Source: Clostridium hydrogeniformans DSM 21757
Lineage (GTDB): Bacteria > Bacillota > Clostridia > Clostridiales > Clostridiaceae
Length of the DNA stretch: 64,000 nucleotides
Assembly (NCBI RefSeq): GCF_000686705.1
Contig: NZ_JMLJ01000013.1
Coordinates: forward strand, 62,001 to 126,000
Reading direction: 5' to 3'
The notes below the pieces were generated by a model that saw only the letters and a list, made by a program, of their open reading frames with translations, did no database searches and was not told where the DNA came from. Positions 33,995 to 42,574 of this stretch are shown here, piece after piece (positions within the stretch are counted from its first letter, which is position 1; every line of letters starts with the position of its first letter). A program made the position numbers and the translations under genes.

Positions 33995-35062
33995 TTAAAA
34001 AGATTCCACAAGGACATCCATAACTCCACCACAGACCATTCCTTGAGATTCTGCTACATCTCCTGTCATGTCCACATGTTGAATAAAGAATCCTTTATCT
34101 AGCATAACTCCTCTTGCATTAGTTAGTACTGCAGCTTCACTACAACCACCACCTATACTTCCTAAGGTCCTCCCATCAAAGTATGCTATCATTTTAGCTC
34201 CAGGTTTTCTAGGTACAGATCCCTTAGAAGATAATATGGTTATAAGAGCTTTAGGCATTTCAGAGTCCTCAGCTATCTTTTCAGCTACTTCCTTATCAAA
34301 ATCAGGGAATGAGAAATTTTTACCTAGTCTATCAATTACTCCTTTATTCTTAAAGCTAATAAGCTGAGATACTATGGAGATAGCTATTTCGTCAGGAGTA
34401 ATAGCTCCTATATCAAGCCCAATAGGAGAGTTAACTAAGTCTAATTTTTCTTTAGAAAAACCTTCATCTAATAATTCATCCATCATACCACGTACTCTAC
34501 GTTTAGATCCTATCATACCAACATAACTAAGTTCATGATTTAATACATGACGTAGAACAACCCCATCATGCCTATGACCCCTTGTTATTATAACTACAAA
34601 ATCAGACTTTCTAAATCTAATTGAATCAAAGGACTTCTCAAAGCTTTCGCAAATAACTTTTTCAGCCTCAGGGAAACGTCCATTATTAGCAAAGGCTGGT
34701 CTATCATCTATAAGAGTCACAGCAAATCCAACTCTAGAACTAAACTCCACTAAGGGCTTGGCTATATGTCCTCCACCAAATACAATTAGGCGAGGCTTAG
34801 GGAAGAAAGGCTCAACTAAAATAGATTTATTTTCTTCAGTATTAATAGTATTTACTTTTCCATTATCTAAAGAAGTAAATATAGTATCACAAACCTTATG
34901 ATCAAGAGAGATGGATTTATTTTCTAGTTCTTCTCTTGTTAAAAGAAGCTTTTTCTCTATAGCTCCACTTTTCTCACTATGTAAATTAAGATAAGTTAAC
35001 ATTACACACTGGTTACCCTGGTTAATTTTTACTAATAATTCTTTGTATAAATTCTCAAACAT
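33995..35062 (-). CDS. XdhC/CoxI-family molybdenum hydroxylase accessory protein
   Basis: 355 residues. The Rossmann part reads PKPRLIVFGGGHIAKPLVEF and GFAVTLIDDRPAFANNGRFP, then FVVIITRGHRHDGVVLRHVL and YVGMIGSKRRVRGMMDELL. The Cys-containing loop comes at the C-terminus (GSIGGGCSEAAVL, GMVCGGVMDVLVE). XdhC-type proteins help insert or sulfurate the Mo cofactor of xanthine dehydrogenase-like enzymes; the clostridial form is often tied to selenium-dependent hydroxylases. No molybdenum hydroxylase is in the window, so it is an orphan here. The two purine/pyrimidine deaminases at 60.5-63.4 kb are a loose thematic link. Confidence 0.85.
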   Translation of the reverse strand: MFENLYKELLVKINQGNQCVMLTYLNLHSEKSGAIEKKLLLTREELENKSISLDHKVCDTIFTSLDNGKVNTINTEENKSILVEPFFPKPRLIVFGGGHIAKPLVEFSSRVGFAVTLIDDRPAFANNGRFPEAEKVICESFEKSFDSIRFRKSDFVVIITRGHRHDGVVLRHVLNHELSYVGMIGSKRRVRGMMDELLDEGFSKEKLDLVNSPIGLDIGAITPDEIAISIVSQLISFKNKGVIDRLGKNFSFPDFDKEVAEKIAEDSEMPKALITILSSKGSVPRKPGAKMIAYFDGRTLGSIGGGCSEAAVLTNARGVMLDKGFFIQHVDMTGDVAESQGMVCGGVMDVLVESF

Positions 35063-35167
35063 TTTATCAACCCTCTAAATATAAAAATTTGAATAATAAA
35101 TATCCCTATAAGGCTATTATATTAAAGTTTTTATAAGAATACTAGGAAGAAGAGAAAATGTTTTCAA

Positions 35168-35216
35168 AAAAACACCATGAAGCCTCATTGAAAATCAATG
35201 GGGTTTCATAGTGTTT
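35168..35216 (-). terminator. Terminator of the OadB/OadG-like operon
   Basis: On the minus strand AAACACTATGAAACCCCATTG pairs with the segment ending GGCTTCATGGTGTTT, followed by TTTTGAAAA. It lies about 30 bases after the small gene. Confidence 0.82.
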
Positions 35217-35244
35217 ATTTTAACCTTATAAAAGATGATTAAGA

Positions 35245-35373
35245 CTAAGCCTTAGGTGGAAAAACCTTAAGTAAAATTTTCATCATTATATATATAAGAA
35301 GTACAACTATAAATATCCCACCCATACCTTGAAGCATTAAAGGAAGGGTTTCTTGTAAACTATCAAAATTCAT
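35245..35373 (-). CDS. Small OadG-like subunit (sodium pump decarboxylase gamma)
   Basis: 42 residues from ATG 35373, with ATAGGAGGAATATATT just upstream. The middle is a single hydrophobic helix (MGGIFIVVLLIYIMMKILLK) followed by VFPPKA. This size, topology and position directly after an OadB-like gene fit the gamma subunit, which anchors and assembles Na+-translocating decarboxylases. Sequence alone is too short for certainty. It is 12 bases from the beta-subunit stop and surely co-transcribed. Confidence 0.75.
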   Translation of the reverse strand: MNFDSLQETLPLMLQGMGGIFIVVLLIYIMMKILLKVFPPKA

Positions 35374-35385
35374 AATATATTCCTC

Positions 35386-36507
35386 CTATCTAACTAGCAT
35401 AAGTATTAGCCCACCAGCTATTACAGATGCAATCTGACCAGATACGTTAGCACCTACAGCAAACATAAGTATAAAGTTTTGGTTATCTTCCTTTTGAGCC
35501 ATCTTTTGAATAACTCTAGCGGACATAGGAAAGGCAGATATACCAGCAGCACCTATCATAGGATTTATTTTTTCTTTTCTAAATAGGTTTATTAATTTAG
35601 CAAATAAAACTCCACCTATGGTATCAAATATAAAGGCTATAAGTCCTAGACCTATTATCATAAAGGTTTGAACATTAATAAATTTAGATGCTTCCATAGT
35701 AGTTGCAATGGTTATACCTAAAAGTATAGTTACTATATTTACAAGTTCGTTTTGTGCAGTATTAGATAATCTATCAAGAACTCCACATTCACGAAGAAGG
35801 TTACCAAACATTAAAAATCCTATTAAAGGAACTGCGTTTGGAGCAATAAGCCCAGTTAAAACAGTTAAGGTTATTGGGAATATTATTCTAGTTGCCTTTG
35901 ATACGCTTTCAGCTTTATAAGTCATTCTTATCTTTCTTTCTTCCTTAGTTGTAACAAGTTTTATGGCAAAGGGTTGAATTATTGGTACTAAGGCCATATA
36001 AGAATAAGCAGCGACAGCTATTGGAGCTAGTAGTTCTTTAGCAAACTTATTTGCAACATATATAGACGTTGGGCCATCAGCAGCACCTATTATTCCGATA
36101 GCAGCGGCTTCTCTTAAAGGGAAGCCTAATAATCCAGCAACACATATAGTAAAGAATATACCAAATTGAGCTGCAGCTCCGAAAAGTAACATAAATGGGT
36201 TTTGAAGAATTGGACCAAAATCAATCATAGCTCCTATTCCAATAAATATTAGTAGAGGGAATAACTCAGTAGCAATACCAGCATTAAATAACACATTTAG
36301 TACTCCTTCTACAGGAGTATTTTCTACAATTTGAGTTATAGCTCCAGACATTGGTATATTAACTATTATGGCACCAAATCCCATTGGAAGAAGTAGTGCA
36401 GGTTCGAAATCCTTTGCAATGGCTAGATAGATTAATAAACCACCTAGGGCCCACATTGCAATATTTCCAAGAGTAATAGAAGTAATACCTTGAATTAATA
36501 CATCCAT
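35386..36507 (-). CDS. Sodium ion-translocating decarboxylase beta subunit (OadB/GcdB family)
   Basis: 373 residues, CAAAGGAGGATTTATT upstream. The family signatures are clear: LLPMGFGAIIVNIP, FPLLIFIGIGAMIDFGPIL, PLREAAAIGIIGAADGPTSI and the C-terminal GAAGISAFPMSARVIQKMA with FILMFAVGANVSGQIASVIA. The beta subunit couples decarboxylation of a biotin-bound carboxyl group to Na+ export. Neither the carboxyltransferase alpha subunit nor a biotin carrier is encoded around it, so partners must be elsewhere or the protein has another role. Its 5' leader carries a yybP-ykoY type riboswitch. Confidence 0.92.
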   Translation of the reverse strand: MDVLIQGITSITLGNIAMWALGGLLIYLAIAKDFEPALLLPMGFGAIIVNIPMSGAITQIVENTPVEGVLNVLFNAGIATELFPLLIFIGIGAMIDFGPILQNPFMLLFGAAAQFGIFFTICVAGLLGFPLREAAAIGIIGAADGPTSIYVANKFAKELLAPIAVAAYSYMALVPIIQPFAIKLVTTKEERKIRMTYKAESVSKATRIIFPITLTVLTGLIAPNAVPLIGFLMFGNLLRECGVLDRLSNTAQNELVNIVTILLGITIATTMEASKFINVQTFMIIGLGLIAFIFDTIGGVLFAKLINLFRKEKINPMIGAAGISAFPMSARVIQKMAQKEDNQNFILMFAVGANVSGQIASVIAGGLILMLVR

Positions 36508-36539
36508 AAAATAAATCCTCCTTTGATTTGTTATTAATA

Positions 36540-36582
36540 AAAAGGACCTTTAGCATAGCTTAAATAGGCTATGCTAAAGGTC
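36540..36582 (-). terminator. Intrinsic terminator/attenuator of the riboswitch
   Basis: GACCTTTAGCATAGC pairs perfectly over 15 bp with GCTATGCTAAAGGTC and is followed by CTTTTTATT on the minus strand. Its 5' arm uses the GACCTTT needed for aptamer helix P1, so the two folds exclude each other. Confidence 0.85.
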
Positions 36583-36665
36583 TCACATTTTCAGAATAAA
36601 CCAGATTCTAAAAATCGGTTGTTGACTTATTCCCATGAGTCCATGGTAGTTACTCCCCTTTAACA
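36574..36665 (-). promoter_or_regulatory. yybP-ykoY (Mn2+) riboswitch aptamer upstream of the OadB-like gene
   Basis: On the minus strand the leader begins TTAAAGGGGAGTAACTACC and ends GTGAGACCTTTAGC, the two conserved strands that form P1 and the metal-binding loops in this family (AAAGGGGAGUAG ... AGACCUUU). Between them are a CCATG/CATGG hairpin and GAATAAGTCAACAACC, which pairs with GGTTTATTC to give the second stem. With the overlapping terminator it should act as a ligand-ON switch. Recognition is by motif, not by covariance search. Confidence 0.78.
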
Positions 36666-36898
36666 AAAATGAATCCAAAACCATTTTATAATAATAAAGA
36701 ATAAAAGTCAAAACATTTAGAAAATAATTAAAATTATTAATGTATACAGTTTTCAATTAATTTTATATATAATAAATCAGTTAAAAGTTAAGAAATTTTT
36801 ATTTATAATTTCATTGAAAGAGAGAAGTTATATATTAAAGAACACATCTAGGTGAATTATAATAGTATGATAGTGTATAAATAATATAGGAGATAATT
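36666..36898. other. Divergent promoter region of the OadB and ferritin-like genes
   Basis: About 230 AT-rich bases between the riboswitch and the next gene. I see no distinct operator and cannot choose a promoter with confidence. Confidence 0.4.
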
Positions 36899-37414
36899 AT
36901 GAGTTATACAACTAATAGGCAACCCCAAGGATTATCTAAATCCACTGAAAGTCTACTTAGGGAAGGTATGATAGGCGAAGTAGTGGCGATAAATGATTAT
37001 AGCTATTTTATAGGAGTTACTGAAAATAAAGATGTTAGAGAGTTATTTCATCATATAATGGAAGATGAGAAAAGGCACTATGGCATGTTTCTAGAAGCTT
37101 TAAGAAGAATTGATAAGGAAGAGGAAGAACTGCAACAAGAAGCTAAGGAGCATGTTGTAATAAAAAATAAGCTAAAATGCAAAACAGAAAATAAGAAAAA
37201 GGCAAGTAGTCATGACATACTAGTATTTATAAGAGATGCTATAAAGGCAGAGCTAGAGGCTATAATTCTTTATGATAGTTTAACAGAAATAATAGAAGAT
37301 GAAGTTATAAATAGAATTATAAAAGACATAACTAAAGATGAGAAGGAGCATGTAGAGGAGCTTACAAGGGCTTTAATAATCCTAGATAATGATACTTATG
37401 GGCCTATAGAATAA
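36899..37414 (+). CDS. Ferritin-like diiron-domain protein
   Basis: 171 residues, TAGGAGATAATT upstream. Two helical pairs carry diiron-type ligands: EGMIGEVVAINDYSYF with EDEKRHYGMFLEAL (ExxH), and IKAELEAIILYDSL with KDEKEHVEELTRAL (ExxH). A basic linker (NKLKCKTENKKKASS) joins them. This is the rubrerythrin/ferritin-like core without a rubredoxin domain; such proteins handle peroxide or iron. It has no cytochrome or membrane part. Monocistronic, with its own terminator. Confidence 0.85.
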   Translation: MSYTTNRQPQGLSKSTESLLREGMIGEVVAINDYSYFIGVTENKDVRELFHHIMEDEKRHYGMFLEALRRIDKEEEELQQEAKEHVVIKNKLKCKTENKKKASSHDILVFIRDAIKAELEAIILYDSLTEIIEDEVINRIIKDITKDEKEHVEELTRALIILDNDTYGPIE

Positions 37415-37467
37415 TATTTTATTATAATATATACAAATTAAATATAGATTAATAAATTTAAGGTTTA

Positions 37468-37507
37468 GGTTTAACACTATAGTTATATTGGTGTTAAGCC
37501 TTTTTTC
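37468..37507 (+). terminator. Rho-independent terminator
   Basis: GGTTTAACAC pairs with GTGTTAAGCC (one G-T pair), followed by six Ts. It ends the ferritin-like gene. Confidence 0.85.
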
Positions 37508-37660
37508 TTTACATTTAGGGATTTATTATTATGGAGCTATAAAAGTTATGATAAAAATATAAGAAATTATATATATGAAAATATAATTGCTGCAGCTAAT
37601 AGATATATTACTAAGAATAATGTATATATAATTTCTTTTTACAATTATATATATAAAAAA

Positions 37661-38392
37661 TTAAGACACTACACTATTTAAGCTTTCATTTCTAAATTCA
37701 ATAGGAGTTTTATTGTTTAACTTTTTAAACATTGAACTATAATAATTTTGATTATTAAATCCCACAGAAAGAGAAATATCTAATATAGATAAGTTTTCTT
37801 TTATTAGTAATTCTTTGCTTTTTTCTATTCTAATTTCATTTATAAGCCTAGAGAATGTCTTCCCAGTTTCTTTTTTTAGTATAGTACAAAAGTAACATTT
37901 GGTTATGTTAAGATATTCAGCTACATCATTTAAGGTTATATTCTCATTATACCTAGCATCAATAAAGGATAGAGCCTTTTTAACATATAAACCATAAGGT
38001 GGCTCAGATATAAGTCTTTTTTGCTTCATATAATTACTATCCCAGGCTATGTTTCTTAGCAAAGAGATTAGGTGGGGCATACAACAAGAAGGCTTGTACA
38101 AGATTCCTATGTGGCGTGCACTACATGAAGCATATGGACCTATAACATATAACCCCCTGTGAATATTCTTGGGACAAACAGCAAACTTAGTGAAGCTAAC
38201 ACCTTCTAGAGAGGGAACGTCTATTACATAATGTTCCTCGGAATTAAGAGTTCTAATATTTAAACTTTCATAAATACCATTATTATCAAATACGTCTTCT
38301 AAAAAGTTATTGTATCCAATAGAGTGGATTAATTCTCCATTAAAGTTAAATGCTTTTATAGGAATATTAGTACATAGAAAGAATTTTTCCAT
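37661..38392 (-). CDS. AraC-family transcriptional regulator next to an iron transporter
   Basis: 243 residues. The C-terminal ~100 residues are the double-HTH AraC domain (ENITLNDVAEYLNITKCYFC, then LSILDISLSVGFNNQNYYSS and FKKLNNKTPIEFR). The N-terminal ~130 residues have no cupin motif that I recognise, but hold clustered Cys/His: FAVCPKN, YASCSARHIG, YKPSCCMPHL. It is divergent from the siderophore transporter at 38617, with the Fur box in the shared 224-bp gap. It may sense iron or a siderophore, as YbtA/PchR/Btr-type AraC proteins do. Confidence 0.85.
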   Translation of the reverse strand: MEKFFLCTNIPIKAFNFNGELIHSIGYNNFLEDVFDNNGIYESLNIRTLNSEEHYVIDVPSLEGVSFTKFAVCPKNIHRGLYVIGPYASCSARHIGILYKPSCCMPHLISLLRNIAWDSNYMKQKRLISEPPYGLYVKKALSFIDARYNENITLNDVAEYLNITKCYFCTILKKETGKTFSRLINEIRIEKSKELLIKENLSILDISLSVGFNNQNYYSSMFKKLNNKTPIEFRNESLNSVVS

Positions 38393-38515
38393 GGTGGAAG
38401 AGATATGATCATTAACGAAACAATTACCATCACTCCTTTTAAATTTATCCCAATATAGTTATAAAGATATAAATATAGTGTACATTAATTAAAAAATAAA
38501 ATTGTAGAATATAAA

Positions 38516-38530
38516 TGATAATGAATATCA
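38516..38530. promoter_or_regulatory. Fur box in the AraC/siderophore-transporter intergenic region
   Basis: TGATAATGAATATCA is the exact reverse complement of the box at 14983-14997. It lies 87 bases before the chosen permease start and could control both directions. Confidence 0.85.
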
Positions 38531-38616
38531 AAAGCATTTGCTTATGTAAATGATTATATCAATGGATGGATGGAGGTGTCAAACATAATATTGGTTACGT
38601 ATACAGGGGAGGACTT

Positions 38617-39570
38617 ATGAAAAAGCGATATTTAATTTTGGCATTAATTATTTTATCCATTTGTTCCATATTAATTGGAGTAAAGGAAATGAACTTTTTA
38701 GATATATTTAATCCTGATGATACTAAGAGCAAGGTTCTAATAATTAGTAGAATACCAAGGCTTATCAGTATTATTGTAGCAGGGGTTAGTATGAGTATAG
38801 CAGGTCTTATTATGCAGCAAATAAGTCGTAATAAGTTTGTATCTCCTGATACCTCAGCTACTATAGATAGTGCTAAGCTAGGAGCTTTAGTATCATTAAT
38901 GTTATTTTCTTCAGCTAGCCCTATTCAAAAGATGTTAGTATCCTTTGTATTTTCATTAGCAGGTACATTCATATTCATGAGAATTTTAAAAAGAATAAAG
39001 TTTAAGAATGTAATTTTCATACCTCTTGTAGGGATAATGTTTGGAAATATAATAGATTCAATTACAACATTTTTTGCTTATAAACATAACCTTATACAAA
39101 GTATTTCTACTTGGTTACAAGGAGATTTCTCTATGGTACTTAAGGGAAATTATGAACTTTTATATTTAAGTATTCCTTTGGTAATAGTAGCTTTCTTTTA
39201 TGCTAATAAATTTACTGTAGCAGGTATGGGAGAGGATTTTTCTAAAAACTTAGGGCTTAATTACAATAAGGTTGTAAATATAGGACTTATAATAGTTTCA
39301 TTAATATCATCTGTTGTAGTTATAACCGTAGGAAAAATACCATTCCTAGGACTTATAATACCTAACATAGTAACTATTTATAAAGGAGATAATTTAAAGA
39401 ATAGTCTTTATGATACAGCCTTACTTGGAGCGGTTTTTCTTTTAGCTTGTGACATATTAGGAAGACTAGTTATTTACCCTTATGAAATTTCTATAGGACT
39501 TATAGTAGGGGTATTAGGAAGTGCCATATTCCTTTATCTTTTAATTAGGAGGAATGGACATGAAGCATAA
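38617..39570 (+). CDS. Iron-siderophore ABC transporter permease (FecCD family, YclN-like)
   Basis: 317 residues from ATG 38617 behind GGGGAGGACTT; the longer in-frame ORF from 38566 lacks a site. Polytopic, with SRIPRLISIIVAGVSMSIAG, MQQISRNKFVSPDTSATID, IPFLGLIIPNIVTIYKGDN and YPYEISIGLIVGVLGSAIFL. Gene order permease-permease-ATPase-binding protein and the lengths match Bacillus yclNOPQ (petrobactin) and ceu/vct systems rather than the fhu-like operon at 15073. Overlaps the next permease gene by 11 bases. Confidence 0.92.
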   Translation: MKKRYLILALIILSICSILIGVKEMNFLDIFNPDDTKSKVLIISRIPRLISIIVAGVSMSIAGLIMQQISRNKFVSPDTSATIDSAKLGALVSLMLFSSASPIQKMLVSFVFSLAGTFIFMRILKRIKFKNVIFIPLVGIMFGNIIDSITTFFAYKHNLIQSISTWLQGDFSMVLKGNYELLYLSIPLVIVAFFYANKFTVAGMGEDFSKNLGLNYNKVVNIGLIIVSLISSVVVITVGKIPFLGLIIPNIVTIYKGDNLKNSLYDTALLGAVFLLACDILGRLVIYPYEISIGLIVGVLGSAIFLYLLIRRNGHEA

Positions 39571-40510
39571 AAGAAAAATAGTTTTTTTAATAGTTATTTC
39601 ATTAATACTTATAGGAATATTTATGCTTTTAGGAGTAAATAAAAATAATTTAGATTATGTGTTACCTAGAAGGGCATTAAAGGTACTAGCTATAGTTTTA
39701 ACAGCAACCTCCATAGCCTTTTCTTCAATGATATTTCAAACTATAACTAACAATAGAATATTAACACCAAGTATATTAGGATTAGATTCCCTATATCTGT
39801 TTGTACAAACCTTTGTAGTTTTTACATTTGGAGCTAGTAATGTATTTGTGATGAATAATAATGTTAATTTTCTTATATCCGTTAGCATTATGGTGATCTT
39901 TTCAATGATTTTATATAAAGTATTGTTTAAAGGTGATGAGAAAAATATTTTTTTCTTATTACTAACAGGGGTAATATTTAGAACCTTATTTCAAAGCCTA
40001 TCATCGTTTATCGAGATGGTTATTGATCCAAATAAGTTTTTAATAATACAGGATAAGATGTTTGCTAGTTTTAATAATATACATACAGAAATTCTACTTA
40101 TTTCTGTCATAGTAATACTTATAGTTATAGCTTATGTTTATGATTATGTTAAGGTATTGGACGTATTATCTTTAGGAAGAGAGCAGGCAATAAACTTGGG
40201 CGTTTCATATGATAAAGTTGTAAAAAGGATGCTTATAGTAACTTCAATATTAATATCCATATCAACAGCTTTAATCGGTCCTATAACATTTTTAGGGTTA
40301 CTTGTTGTAAATTTAACCTATGAGTATATGAAAACCTATAAGCATAAATATTTAATTATAACTTCAATTTTAATAAGTATTATTGCTTTGGTAGGCGGAC
40401 AACTTATTTCTGAAAGATTATTTAATTTTGGTACAACCTTAAGTGTTATTATAAATTTCATTGGAGGACTTTACTTTATGTATCTGCTGTTAAAGGAGAG
40501 TAAGGCATGA
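39560..40510 (+). CDS. Iron-siderophore ABC transporter permease (FecCD family, YclO-like)
   Basis: 316 residues from ATG 39560, seven bases after AGGAGG (ATG 39554 is too close to that site). RRALKVLAIVLTATSIAFSS, TITNNRILTPSILGLDSLY, ITFLGLLVVNLTYEYMKTYK and a C-terminal LSVIINFIGGLYFMYLLL fit FecCD. Compared with the partner it lacks the Pro-His of the coupling loop (PHxxR), which is common in the YclO/CeuC branch. Overlaps the ATPase gene by four bases (ATGA). Confidence 0.91.
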   Translation: MKHKRKIVFLIVISLILIGIFMLLGVNKNNLDYVLPRRALKVLAIVLTATSIAFSSMIFQTITNNRILTPSILGLDSLYLFVQTFVVFTFGASNVFVMNNNVNFLISVSIMVIFSMILYKVLFKGDEKNIFFLLLTGVIFRTLFQSLSSFIEMVIDPNKFLIIQDKMFASFNNIHTEILLISVIVILIVIAYVYDYVKVLDVLSLGREQAINLGVSYDKVVKRMLIVTSILISISTALIGPITFLGLLVVNLTYEYMKTYKHKYLIITSILISIIALVGGQLISERLFNFGTTLSVIINFIGGLYFMYLLLKESKA

Positions 40511-41262
40511 TAGAGATAAAAAATATAGTAAAAAAATATGGAGATAAAAAAGTTGTGGATAATGTATCACTAAAGATACAGGAGGGAAGGATAACTTCTT
40601 TTATTGGACCCAATGGTGCTGGTAAGAGTACTTTATTATCTATTATAAGCCGTCTTATTAATAAGGATCAGGGTGAGGTTTTTATAGATAACAAGGAATT
40701 AAGTCAATGGGACAATAAGGAATTATCCAAGAAAATATCTATACTTAAACAATCAAACCACATAAATATAAGATTAACAATTAAGGAACTAGTAAGCTTT
40801 GGTAGGTTTCCATACTGCGAGGGAAATCTTAAAGATGAGGATTGGAAGTATGTTAACGAGGCCATAGAATATTTGGAGCTTAAGGATATAGAGGATAAAT
40901 ACCTAGATGAATTAAGTGGAGGACAAAGGCAAAGGGCATATATAGCTATGGTAGTGGCTCAGAACACAGATTATATACTGTTAGATGAACCATTAAATAA
41001 TTTAGACATGAAACATTCAGTTCAGATAATGAGGGTCTTAAGAAACTTAGTAGAGGACCTTAATAAAACTGTAATCTTAGTTATACATGATATTAATTTT
41101 GCATCCTGTTATTCAGATTATATAGTTGCTTTAAAGGATGGAGTAATAGCTAATGAGGGAGATACAAGTAGTATTATTGATAAAAATATACTAGGGGACA
41201 TATATGAAATGGACTTTAGGATAGAAGATATAGATAGCCAAAAGATTTGTATCTACTTCTAG
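40507..41262 (+). CDS. Iron-siderophore ABC transporter ATP-binding protein (YclP-like)
   Basis: 251 residues. Walker A GPNGAGKST, Q-loop ILKQSNH, signature LSGGQRQ, Walker B YILLDEPLNNLDM and switch His VIHDINFA are all intact. Coupled to the second permease through an ATGA overlap. A 190-bp gap with a stem-loop (41309-41339) separates it from the binding-protein gene. Confidence 0.93.
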   Translation: MIEIKNIVKKYGDKKVVDNVSLKIQEGRITSFIGPNGAGKSTLLSIISRLINKDQGEVFIDNKELSQWDNKELSKKISILKQSNHINIRLTIKELVSFGRFPYCEGNLKDEDWKYVNEAIEYLELKDIEDKYLDELSGGQRQRAYIAMVVAQNTDYILLDEPLNNLDMKHSVQIMRVLRNLVEDLNKTVILVIHDINFASCYSDYIVALKDGVIANEGDTSSIIDKNILGDIYEMDFRIEDIDSQKICIYF

Positions 41263-41452
41263 TAATTAATTAAGCAACTTTTTGAAGTAGTTAAATTATA
41301 TTAGTGAGATTATAATCCTTGGAGTCAAGGTTCTATAATATTAGAGACTTAGCCTAGTACAAGTAATTAAGTTAAAGGCTTTAATATATGTAAAAGTATA
41401 ATTTATAAGTTTAATAAAACTATAATAATAAAAATTTATTGAGGTGAATGAA

Positions 41453-42397
41453 ATGAATAAAAAAGCAGGTATAATAGTTGGTATTTTAATAGCTGTAATC
41501 ATTGCAGGAGTTGGGTTCTTTAAACTTAAAGATAATAAAAAGGAAGAGCCAAAGTTTGCAGAAATGAAGATTACTCACGAATTAGGAGAAGCAACTTTAA
41601 GCAAGAAACCAGAAAAAATAGTAGCTTTTGACTATGGAACTGTGGATTCTTTAGATAAGATGGGAATAGAAATAGCAGGGCTTCCGAAGTCAAACCTTCC
41701 AGCATCTCTTTCAAAGTTTAAGGATGATAAATATTTAGATGCAGGAACACTTTTTGAACCAAACTTTGAAAAAATACATGAGCTTAAGCCAGATGTAATA
41801 TTTATATCAGGAAGACAATCTAAGGTATATGAAGAGCTTAATAAAATAGCTCCAACAATATATCTTAATATAGAAGATGGAAAGTATATGGAATCTTTCA
41901 AGAGTAACCTAGAAAAGTTAGGAAAGATTTTTGTTAAGGAAGATTTCGTAAAATCAGAACTTAAAAAGATAGATGAATCTATAAGCTCTATAAACAAAAA
42001 GGCTAGTGAAGGTGGAAAAAAGGCATTATTAACATTAGTTAACAATGGTGCTTTAAGTGTATATGGTAAGGATTCAAGATTTAGCCTTATACATAAGGAG
42101 CTTGGATTCCCACTAGCTGATGAAAGCATAGACACAGCTACTCATGGACAAAAAGTTTCTTTTGAATATATAGTTGAAAAGAATCCAGATTATATGTTTG
42201 TAGTTGATAGAGGGGCAGTTGTTGTAGGTGGAGAAAAGTCAATGAGTAAGGTTATGGAAAATGATCTGATAAAAACTACATCAGCATATAAAAATAGCAA
42301 AATTATACCTTTAAATGCAGAATACTGGTATATATCCCCAGGTGGACTTGGGTCAACTAATGAGATGATTAAAGAAGTAGAGGCAGCTTTTAAGTAA
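41453..42397 (+). CDS. Iron-siderophore substrate-binding protein (YclQ-like), membrane-anchored without lipobox
   Basis: 314 residues from ATG 41453, after TTGAGGTGAATGAA. The FepB/CeuE/YclQ fold is seen in KPEKIVAFDYGTVDSLDKMG, IHELKPDVIFISGRQ, KALLTLVNNGALSVYGKDSR and VEKNPDYMFVVDRG. The N-terminus is a single hydrophobic segment (AGIIVGILIAVIIAGVGFF) with no Cys, so it is held by an uncleaved anchor or cleaved signal rather than by lipid; Gram-positive homologues are normally lipoproteins. The upstream stem-loop may raise its expression relative to the membrane genes. Confidence 0.9.
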   Translation: MNKKAGIIVGILIAVIIAGVGFFKLKDNKKEEPKFAEMKITHELGEATLSKKPEKIVAFDYGTVDSLDKMGIEIAGLPKSNLPASLSKFKDDKYLDAGTLFEPNFEKIHELKPDVIFISGRQSKVYEELNKIAPTIYLNIEDGKYMESFKSNLEKLGKIFVKEDFVKSELKKIDESISSINKKASEGGKKALLTLVNNGALSVYGKDSRFSLIHKELGFPLADESIDTATHGQKVSFEYIVEKNPDYMFVVDRGAVVVGGEKSMSKVMENDLIKTTSAYKNSKIIPLNAEYWYISPGGLGSTNEMIKEVEAAFK

Positions 42398-42430
42398 ACT
42401 TTAGAAATAAATACTTAGAAATAAATACAC

Positions 42431-42475
42431 AAAAGGTGTAACACTTAGGTAAAGTGTTACACCTTTTTTTATTTT
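42431..42475 (+). terminator. Rho-independent terminator
   Basis: AAAAGGTGTAACACTT pairs perfectly with AAGTGTTACACCTTTT, followed by TTTATTTTT. It ends the second iron operon. Confidence 0.92.
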
Positions 42476-42574
42476 TCAAGAAATAATTAAGGGGAGGCCA
42501 ACGTCATTTAAATATGATAGTATAGCTTAAATAATATCATATAGTTTGTAGAACATATTTTATACATAAGATTA

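Noticed and set aside
36540-36663. Na+-sensing (DUF1646-type) riboswitch as explanation for the OadB leader
   Set aside because: It would suit the gene better, but the visible AAAGGGGAGTAAC and GAGACCTTT strands are those of yybP-ykoY. I cannot recall a matching DUF1646 consensus to support the alternative.
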